64,000 nt of DNA from Chitinophagaceae bacterium (GTDB taxonomy: Bacteria; Bacteroidota; Bacteroidia; Chitinophagales; Chitinophagaceae). The stretch is taken from assembly GCA_016721085.1 (NCBI GenBank), contig JADKJI010000001.1:62001-126000 (forward strand). The letters are read 5' to 3'. Made by a program: the position numbers and the translations under genes. The number at the start of each line of letters is the position of its first letter. The first letter of the stretch is position 1. Below, piece by piece: positions 56,252-64,000 of the stretch. The notes under the pieces are model-generated. The model was not told the DNA's origin and searched no databases. It was given only the letters and a program-made list of their open reading frames with translations.

Positions 56252-59200
56252 TTATCTGATTAAAGTTACGTTTCCTTTATAAGGAATGACCACTGAATTT
56301 TCGCAAATCAAATCAATAATATATACATAGGTATCTTGCTCGCCTTTCTTGCCTTTATAAGTACCATCCCAACCTACACTTGGATCATTGGCATTGAAAT
56401 TCTTTCTTTCAAAAACCAGTTCGCCCCATCTGTTAAAGATTCGCATTGACTGAACTCTCGCCAATCCAGTTCCTCTTGGGTAGAAAACATCGTTTTGGCC
56501 ATCATTGTTAGGCGAGAATGTATTGGGAATGAAAAAGTTCTTATCGTTACATACTACTATGACAGTAATCTCATTGCTATTGTTGCATCCGTAAATATCT
56601 TCTACGGTTACTTTATACTTGGTAGTTGATCTCGGTCCTGCAACAGGAACAGGGCAATTAACACAACTTAATCCTGTTGTAGGTAACCAGGTATAAGTAC
56701 TGATATTTGGCCCATAAGTTACAGGTATTGGAATAGTTGTTCCAACTGGTATTACTGGGTCCGGACCAAAAGTTATACTTGGTGTTGGAGGCACATATAC
56801 TCTCTGAGTAGTACTACTGCCGCATCCAAGCTTGTTGGCTGCATCCAGTTTGATAGTGTAATTACCTGTGGCTCCGTACTTGGTGGAAGTATTTTTGATA
56901 CTAGATGAATTGCCATTTCCAAAATCCCATTTCCAGGTAGTCAATGTATCGGCAACAACCAAGGAACCCTGGAGTAAAAGCAGATCGTTTATGCAAACAA
57001 CGGTGTCTCCTGTAATTACCGGGGTAGGTGTTTGGTAAACCCTAACAGTATCAGTCAGTGTTTTGCTGCAACCAGCCTGAGTGGTTACCGTTAATGACGG
57101 AATATAAGTGCCTGCCGTAGTATAACGATGAGAAGGTTCCTGAAGATTTGAAGTGCCGCCATCACCAAAATCCCAAACACTTGAAACTATTGGATCATTG
57201 AAGATGGTGAAGTTTCCAAATAGTACAGTACCAGTATCACAAAAAGCTTTTTTATCCATGCCGAATAATGGTTCGGCGCCGAGTACACGTATTAATTGAT
57301 TACCACCAATGCCAACTAAGCAGCCCGTGCTATCTTTCACATAAATCACCGGACTATAATATCCCAACGCTTTATATAAGTACTGGAATTGCCTGCGTTG
57401 GCTTGAATCTGCTGCAGCATCACTTGAATAGAAATATAGTTTGGTGTTGGGTGGAGTAGTGATATTGAAGTCAACTAATAATGAATTACAACCCTGCAGT
57501 GGTGAATAGCTTAAAGACACACTAGTATTTGGGTCATATACATTAATAACTGTACTTGATGAATCAAGACAACCACCAAAACCCGTTACTACTAATTTCG
57601 CGGTGAACGAACCGTACGAATTGTAGAAATGGTTTGGATTTGTAAGGGTCGATAAACCACCGTCACCGAAATCCCAATAGAATGATTGGTAATTCTGACC
57701 TTGGAAAGTGAATTTTGTTTCAAGTGGTGGACAAAGACTTGATGTGTCTTTGGCTGTAAAAATTGATCTTGGAGATCTGATTGAAATAAAATTCAATCTG
57801 GTAACAGAATCAGTACAGCCTACCGTATCCGTAATTACCAGTTTTACTGAATAAGTTGAGTCAACCCCTGTATATACGTGTATTGGGTTTGGACCTGTTC
57901 CGCTATTTCCATCTCCAAAATCCCAGGAATAATTAAGCCCATATCCTTTTGAAGAATCCAGAAATTGCATTTGTCCACCTGCACAAATCAATGTACTGCC
58001 AACTCCAAATTTTGCAGTTGGTTTTGTTATCCAAATAGGTATGGAAGATTGTATTGAATCTACGCAGCCGATATTATCTGTAACTGTCATTGTTACAATA
58101 TATTTACCTGTATCTGCATATTGGTGATTAAATGGTGCTGTATTAAAATTCTGAATCTGGCCATCGCCAAAATTCCATTTCCATTGTACAATAGGGTTTG
58201 TGAAAGTTGATAAATCGGAAAAGCTGATGTTCTTATTCTGGCAAGCTCCAATTGATGAACTAGAGAAGTTAGCTGTGGGGCCTGAAACAATAACTGCAGG
58301 GTTTTTTGTAAGGGTGTCCTTACAGCCATTCACATCCGTAATTATCAATGAAATACTATGAGGGCCAATTGCAGTGTATCTATTTGAAACAGCAAAGCCA
58401 TAAACAGTATAGGGTCCGCCATCAAATGACCATTCATAACTGGCAATATTTGCAGGTAAGCTATTTATGGCAGTAAAAGAAACGGATTCATTTCTGCAAA
58501 CATTGAATTTACTTGCGCTGAAATCTGCTATATCACTATTCAATGCAACTGGTAGAGTAAATGTCTGGCTGCAAGTTCCGTTTGTAACTGTTAGTCGCAC
58601 TGTATATGTACCTAGTGCAGGATAAGTAAATGCAGGATTGGCCAATGTTGATGTAGTATTTAGAGGGTCGCCGAATTCCCAGAAATAAGTCAATGGAACT
58701 ATTGCAGGATCTGTTTTGGATGTATTGGTGAATACTACTAATCTTTTATTAGCGCAAGAAACTTGGTAGGTGAAAGATGCTGTTGGTGGTAGTACATGTA
58801 CTTGTTGAACGCTGGTTAAAGAAAACGCACAACCATTATTGTATGCAGTTAGTGTTACATTAAAATAGCCAGTGTCGGTATAATTGTATATTGGATTTTG
58901 TTGTGATGAAGTACCACCATCTCCAAATTGCCAAACCCATGCGTCTGCAACTGGTGTAAGGTCTGTGAACTGTACAGCGCCTGAAGCACAAGCGGTGAGT
59001 GGACTAAATGTGAAATTTGTTGCAGGCGGAGTACCCACTCTTATTCCATTTGTATATTGAACGGTAGCAGTACAGCCGCCTACCGTTGTAATTGTAAGTT
59101 GTATGGTATAGTTGCCTATGCTGGCATATGTATGTGTCGGGTTAACAGCTGTAGAAGTGAAGCCATCTCCAAAATCCCAGAAATAAGAGGCTACTCCATC

Positions 59201-60334
59201 AATTGCATTAGCAACAGGGTTAGGACTATAAGTAAATGGAACACAACCACCATTGGGGGCATTGGAAATAGCAATAGTTGGCGCAATAATTCTTACAAAG
59301 GCAGATTTTAAAATCGTATTGGAGCAACCCCTGCTATCAGTAATGGTTAGCCTCACATCATATTGGCCAGTGGTGTTATAAGTATGTGAAGGGTTTTTTG
59401 AAGTTGAGGTGCCCCCATCACCAAAATCCCATTGCCAGCTTACAGCATCGGGTGAAAGATCCTGGAAATTTACTGTAAATGGCCCTTGACAAGCAACTAC
59501 CGCGGGAGCTGTGAAATCTACCGTTGGGTTTGGTCGGGCATACACAACCTTTGAAAATGAATCTGTACAGGTGCTATAGGTGTTCACCAATTTAACAGTG
59601 TAAGAGCCTGCTGTAGTATAGCGGGAAGTATCATTAAGTTTTATAGAACCTTTTCCATTCCCAAAATCCCAAACTGATTTTGCAGGTGCAGGTGTTGAAT
59701 TATTCTGAAAATTGACAAGACTATTTAAGCAAACAGAATCTGGAGCATTGAACGATGTTGTAATAGAAGGAATCGTTATCGTTTTCTGTTTCGTTCCTGA
59801 GCATCCATATTGGCTTGTTGCAGTTAAATTAATTGTGTAGGTGCCAGGGGCTGCATATGTGGCTGTTGGATTTTGATTAGTAGATGTAGTGGAATTGCCA
59901 AAATCCCAATTATAGTTTATCGTGCCAGGGCCACTTGTCTGGTTACTGAAATTGGCTATAAATGGAGCACTACAGGTAACCGGATCGGTAATATTGAAAT
60001 CAGCTGTTACGCCAGATACTATCCTGATATAATTCCTTTTGCAACTGCACTTTGGCATCCTGTAGATGAAGTGACTCTTAATAGTACGGTAAGTGCCAGG
60101 TGTAGAATAGGAGGTGATTGGGTTTTGTAAGGTTGATAATTGCCCATTTCCTAAATCCCAGTTCCAGAATGTGGGATTGCCTGTTGATTTATCTGTGAAT
60201 TGAACGGAAAGCGGAGAACACCCCGAAGTTACATTAGCCGTAAAATCAGGATTGGGAACCTGTGCACTTGAATGATAAGCTGAAAACAAAAGCAGTATGG
60301 ATATGAAAATCGTTTTCAGATATGGCAGGGCCAT
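56252..60334 (-). CDS. Giant PKD-repeat protein with T9SS type B (gliding-type) C-terminal domain, complete copy
   Basis: A surface adhesin-like protein of about 1,360 residues. The start at 60334 is chosen for the signal peptide (YLKTIFISILLLFSAYHSSAQ); starts at 60397 or 60418 would add a 20-28-residue hydrophilic leader. About fourteen PKD domains follow, each with WDFGDG or close variants (WDLGNGQLST, WQFGDGGTSSQ, WDFGDGNSG) and Pro-His-xYxxxGxY turns. The end is the type B sorting domain: FFIPNTFSPNNDGQNDVFYP, IFNRWGELVFERKNF, WDGTYKGK and VVIPYKGNVTLIR. The second half of the first PKD domain reads nonsense (TIKSHFIYRMPKCSCKR) between 60037 and 60089; two compensating indels explain it, since another frame gives VLLRVTSSTGCQSAVAK. 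It precedes porP/sprF and is a tandem paralogue of the next gene. Confidence 0.88.
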   Translation of the reverse strand: MALPYLKTIFISILLLFSAYHSSAQVPNPDFTANVTSGCSPLSVQFTDKSTGNPTFWNWDLGNGQLSTLQNPITSYSTPGTYRTIKSHFIYRMPKCSCKRNYIRIVSGVTADFNITDPVTCSAPFIANFSNQTSGPGTINYNWDFGNSTTSTNQNPTATYAAPGTYTINLTATSQYGCSGTKQKTITIPSITTSFNAPDSVCLNSLVNFQNNSTPAPAKSVWDFGNGKGSIKLNDTSRYTTAGSYTVKLVNTYSTCTDSFSKVVYARPNPTVDFTAPAVVACQGPFTVNFQDLSPDAVSWQWDFGDGGTSTSKNPSHTYNTTGQYDVRLTITDSRGCSNTILKSAFVRIIAPTIAISNAPNGGCVPFTYSPNPVANAIDGVASYFWDFGDGFTSTAVNPTHTYASIGNYTIQLTITTVGGCTATVQYTNGIRVGTPPATNFTFSPLTACASGAVQFTDLTPVADAWVWQFGDGGTSSQQNPIYNYTDTGYFNVTLTAYNNGCAFSLTSVQQVHVLPPTASFTYQVSCANKRLVVFTNTSKTDPAIVPLTYFWEFGDPLNTTSTLANPAFTYPALGTYTVRLTVTNGTCSQTFTLPVALNSDIADFSASKFNVCRNESVSFTAINSLPANIASYEWSFDGGPYTVYGFAVSNRYTAIGPHSISLIITDVNGCKDTLTKNPAVIVSGPTANFSSSSIGACQNKNISFSDLSTFTNPIVQWKWNFGDGQIQNFNTAPFNHQYADTGKYIVTMTVTDNIGCVDSIQSSIPIWITKPTAKFGVGSTLICAGGQMQFLDSSKGYGLNYSWDFGDGNSGTGPNPIHVYTGVDSTYSVKLVITDTVGCTDSVTRLNFISIRSPRSIFTAKDTSSLCPPLETKFTFQGQNYQSFYWDFGDGGLSTLTNPNHFYNSYGSFTAKLVVTGFGGCLDSSSTVINVYDPNTSVSLSYSPLQGCNSLLVDFNITTPPNTKLYFYSSDAAADSSQRRQFQYLYKALGYYSPVIYVKDSTGCLVGIGGNQLIRVLGAEPLFGMDKKAFCDTGTVLFGNFTIFNDPIVSSVWDFGDGGTSNLQEPSHRYTTAGTYIPSLTVTTQAGCSKTLTDTVRVYQTPTPVITGDTVVCINDLLLLQGSLVVADTLTTWKWDFGNGNSSSIKNTSTKYGATGNYTIKLDAANKLGCGSSTTQRVYVPPTPSITFGPDPVIPVGTTIPIPVTYGPNISTYTWLPTTGLSCVNCPVPVAGPRSTTKYKVTVEDIYGCNNSNEITVIVVCNDKNFFIPNTFSPNNDGQNDVFYPRGTGLARVQSMRIFNRWGELVFERKNFNANDPSVGWDGTYKGKKGEQDTYVYIIDLICENSVVIPYKGNVTLIR

Positions 60335-60420
60335 AAGTCTGGCGACAGGGATCCAATAATTGTCCTTTTCAACAATTTTCACTTTTGTCAATCTCATGGT
60401 AAGTAATAAAGAATTCACAG

Positions 60421-63400
60421 TTATCGGATCAGGGCTATATTCCCATTATATTTTAATACTGTCTGATTTTCACACATTACATCAAGCGTATACACATAAA
60501 CATCCTGGCCTGCCGCTTTTCCATTCACCCTTCCATCCCATCCAAAGACGGGATCGTTGGCCTGGAAGTTGGTCTTCTCAAAAACAAGTTCCCCCCATCT
60601 GTTAAAAATCCGGAGCACTTTTATGGTGAATATCCCTTTTCCCCTTGGATAGAATACGTCATTATTGCCATCATCGTTGGGAGAAAAAGTATTCGGCACA
60701 AAGAGATTTCCATTATTGCAGAAAACAAATACAGTAACATCATCTTTTGTGGTGCAACCACCAGGGTTGCTAGCAAAGACGGTATATGTTGTAGTCTGCT
60801 TTGGACTTGCTATAGGATCAGGACAAGAAAGACAACTTAAACCAGCTGCTGGTGTCCAATTTATATTTGTCACATCTGCAGAAAGGGTGGCAATCAACGG
60901 AGTTGTAGTTCCTACTGCAATGGTTTGGTCATTTCCTGCTCCCACTGTAGGGTAGGGATAGACCTTAACAGGTACAAAACTGGTATCTGTGAAACAGCCA
61001 AGTGTATCTGACCCAACCACCTCATAAATAATAGAATTATCAGGCTTTGCTTTTGGGCGGTTACTTCTTGAATTATCTAGTCCAATAGCAGGTGTCCAGT
61101 TGTATAATTGGGCACCAGATGCAAAGAGCTGTAATGTTTCGCCAACACAAATAGTATCCCCTGCACTGGCTGTCATAGTAAACGGCTGCTGCACCAGTAT
61201 TAGTACAGAATCGGTTGCTGTACAACCATATATATTTTTCCCCAGTAAGTGATAAGTTGTATTCACCAAAGGATGTGCCAAAGGACTAGGACAATCAGTA
61301 CAAGAAAGACTGGCCGACGTTGCCCATACATACTCATTAGCACCACTGGCTATTAATTGGGTGGAATTATCTCTGCAAATAGTTTGTCTTGGACCTGCAT
61401 CTACAAAAGGTATAGGTCGGGCATTGAATACCCTGGTTACAGTATCAGCGCAACCAGCGTTATTTTTGCTGATTAATCTGGCTGTGTAACTGCCTGGTGT
61501 TGTGTAACTTACGGGTTGTGGTTGTTGAAGCTGAGAGCTGGTTCCATTTCCAAAATCCCATTCCCAGCTAAGGGCTTGCCCCCCATTTCTAACCACTACA
61601 CCCTGGAAATTTGCAAATGCAGGTATGCAGGCAGCAGTATCTGAAAGCATATCCACAATTGGACTTTCCACAATCGAAACGGGAGCCAACATCCGGGTGC
61701 TGTCAACGCATCCGAGCTGGGTTCTTACCTCAAGTACAATTGTATAATTTCCTGGTGCTCGATAAAAATGACTTGGATTTCTTAGGGTAGAACTGGACCC
61801 ATCTCCCAATTGCCAGTTATATTGGGTAATCAGGTCGTTCGAACTGGAAGAATCAAAGAACCTTACTAATCCCGAATCACATAGAGTCTGGCTGCTAAGA
61901 CCAAACTTGGCAGTAACACCGTATATCCTGATTGTATCTTTTCCTGGTATTGACACCTGGCAACCCTGTGGATCTTTCAGGATCATTTTGGGTAAATAGA
62001 TGCCCCTGCGGGTATAAACATGGGTGATTATAGAGTCAAATGTTTCAGTGACCGTTCCATCGTTGAAATCCCAGATAAAGCTTACGGTATCTTTTGTCAT
62101 ACCTGTAAATGATACAGTCGTTGGTGTGCACCCGCTGAACCTATCATACCTGAAATTACCTTGCGGACCTCTTACAGTGATTGTTCTCACAAATGTATCG
62201 GTACAGCCACCCGGACCACTAACCGATAGTTTTGCTTTATAAACACCAGGGTATGTATAAAAGTGGGCAGGACTGTTTACCGAAGATTTTGTGCCATCTC
62301 CAAAATCCCATTCAAAACGGGTAAAGTTCAATGCTTCATTGGTAAACTGTACTACCAATGGGGGACAGGTAGCAACTGAATCGCTAACACTGAATAAGGC
62401 CTTAGGGTTTCTGATATGAACATACATGGGCCTTTCTATTGAATCAAGGCAACCATATCTGTCGGTAACAATGAGTTTGATAGTATAATCTCCTTCTGCA
62501 GGATAGCTAATGGTTGGCTGAACGATTGTACTCGTAATGCCATTACCAAAAGACCACTGAGATTGTAAGGGTCCATTGCCAAAAGATTGATTGAATAATC
62601 TGATTGGCTTATTGGTACATGATAAAGTGTCTGGAGAAATAAATGCAGATTTTGGTTCACTGATAATGATAAAGCTGTTCTTTGATCTTGTATCAGTACA
62701 TCCGATACTATCTTTTACTGTAAGGCTAACAGTGAACACTCCGGCGGTTGTATAAGTATGTTTAAACGGAGGTGCCAATAGTGTATCTGAAGTACCGTCA
62801 CCATAATTCCATATTCATTGCTTAATAGGGTGGGTGCCATCAGATACGGATCCATCATTGAAAACAATTTCAGTTTGTTTACAAACTGGTGGAGATGATG
62901 TTGTGAAATTGGCTGTTGGCCCATTGACTCTTATATACTGATTCCTTGAAAGAGTATCTCTGCATCCGTTTAAGTCGGTTATGATTAATCTTACTGTATA
63001 GATACCAGAAGCCGAATATATATGCTGGCTAACCGGTTGCCCACTGCTGAATCCATCTCCGAAATCCCATTGGAAACCACCTATGAATCCACCGCCAGCT
63101 CTCGCTGGAGTGAATGTGATTCCTGTTCCTTTGCATATCACTGTGTCGCTGGCTGAAAAATCGGGCGATTCTGATATGATGATTATCTGTTTGTTGATGG
63201 TATGTTCGCAGGTGTCGTTTTTGACTGTCAATGAAACTATGAAGATGCCGGTACTTGTATAAGTATGTACTGGATCTTTTTGTGTGGAGTTGGTTCCATC
63301 TCCGAAACTCCAGAACCAACTGGTTGCTCCGATCGATTTGTCGGTAAACCACCTGGTGAATTTATTATTACAGGAACTGGAATCTGTAAATTTTGCTATC

Positions 63401-64000
63401 GGAGGTTTTATATAAATATAATTTGGAATCGTGAGCGTGTCACTGCAACCATTATTCCATACCGTTAGTTTTACAGAAAAGAAGCCTGTGTCCTGATAAA
63501 TATGTCCCGGATCTTTTTGAGTTGATGTTCCCCCGTCACCAAATTGCCATAACCACTGGTCGCCACCAGTTGAATTATCACTAAAACGTATTGTTTGGAA
63601 TGCGCAGGCTAGGGGAGGAAGGGCACTAAAACTTACAATCGGTTTTTGTCCCACTCTTATTGCATTTATTCTTTCAACAGAATCTGTGCAACCTCCTGAA
63701 GTGGTGAAAATGAGTTTTACATTATAATTGCCGGGTGTTGTATAGGTATGACTTGGGTTGGGTAAAGTACTGGTACCACCATCACCGAAAATCCATTGAT
63801 AACTAACCAGTGTATCGGGGCCACTCAATGTTATTGCAGGTTGATATGTGTAGGGAACACATCCCTCTTGCGGCAATTGTAAAAATGAAGCAGTTGTGGT
63901 TTGAATATTTACAAACCTTGGTTTTGTTATGGTGTCGGTGCATCCTGCAGCATTTGTAACAACCAATTTTACATTAAATGAACCAAAGCTGTTATAAGTA
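60421..64000 (-). CDS. Giant PKD-repeat protein with T9SS type B C-terminal domain, 5' partial, in-frame stop
   Basis: A second surface protein of the same kind, of which the last 1,190 codons are in the window; the frame is open to the right edge. At least ten PKD domains are visible (WIFGDGGTST, WQFGDGGTSTQ, WSFGDGTNST, WDFGDGFSSG, WNYGDGTSDT and others). They are followed by repeats with CxxCPxPxAxP motifs (CTDCPSPLAHP; CLSCPDPIASP) and the type B tail (LFVPNTFSPNDDGNNDVFYP, IFNRWGELVFEKTNF, VLKYNGNIALIR). At 62815-62817 (minus strand) TGA interrupts the frame between PIKQ and IWNYGDGT, where PKD repeats often have Trp or another residue; both sides are in the same frame, so this is a nonsense change, not an indel. 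The stop is two bases from the upper start option of the downstream paralogue. Confidence 0.85.

Noticed and set aside
62815..62817. TGA read as Trp (alternative genetic code)
   Set aside because: TGA is the ordinary stop of several genes here, for example in the GTGA overlaps at 1992-1995 and 28737-28740, and conserved Trp residues in the same protein use TGG.
1..64000. Programmed ribosomal frameshifting at A-rich slippery sites
   Set aside because: The breaks occur in unrelated gene families, in both directions, at sites without a common slippery heptamer or downstream structure; sequencing indels explain them more simply.
1..64000. tRNA, rRNA or tmRNA genes
   Set aside because: Looked for cloverleaf-type CCA ends, TTCGANTC loops and rRNA signatures in the gaps; none was convincing by eye.

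Overview
The window is chromosomal DNA of a Bacteroidota bacterium, most likely of the Chitinophagaceae or a close relative. The signs are SusC/SusD pairs, a PorP/SprF protein, many secreted proteins ending in type IX secretion (T9SS) sorting domains of type A (short PNP...G.Y domain) and type B (gliding-motility C-terminal domain), giant PKD-repeat proteins, TANNTTTG-type -7 promoter boxes, and almost no Shine-Dalgarno sequences. No rRNA, tRNA, IS transposase, phage or CRISPR was seen.

Layout. 1-2581: operon of a DprE1-like FAD oxidase (5' end outside the window), a DprE2-like SDR and a HAD-IB phosphatase, resembling polyprenyl-phospho-ribose to -arabinose epimerisation. 2582-11538: three tandem paralogous secreted alpha/beta-hydrolases with 2, 2 and 11 PKD-type repeats and a T9SS tail. 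11929-16093 (minus): GT2, an initiating sugar-phosphate transferase with a receiver-like N-terminus, a lone response regulator and a membrane GT2. 16451-23569: a fourth, giant secreted hydrolase with lectin-like modules. 23674-31950 (plus): Wzz/Wzc-like co-polymerase, O-acyltransferase, a 37-residue membrane miniprotein, Wzy/ligase-like protein, TolC-like protein, GT-C-like protein and a small outer-membrane barrel. Together 11.9-32 kb looks like an exopolysaccharide synthesis and export locus bordered by surface esterases.

31957-41167 is housekeeping: two LOG proteins around a sodium:solute symporter; an O-methyltransferase / LysM-glucosaminidase / hpt / vWA operon; and grpE-dnaJ. 41802-51805 is a SusC / SusD / CRTAC1-like FG-GAP lipoprotein / vanadium-haloperoxidase-like lipoprotein cluster. 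51904-56208 holds rlmI, a T9SS-tail-only miniprotein, a peroxiredoxin, PorP/SprF and two repeat-rich intergenic regions that look like non-autonomous palindromic elements. 56252-64000 holds two tandem giant PKD proteins with T9SS type B tails; the second runs off the window.

A caution governs the whole annotation. About twenty reading-frame interruptions, mostly one base too few or too many in a short A/T run, split genes whose two halves together make an intact family member. I read them as uncorrected sequencing indels and annotate each such gene as one locus. One interruption (TGA at 62815-62817) is an in-frame nonsense codon, and one place (near 20110-20150) looks like missing sequence.
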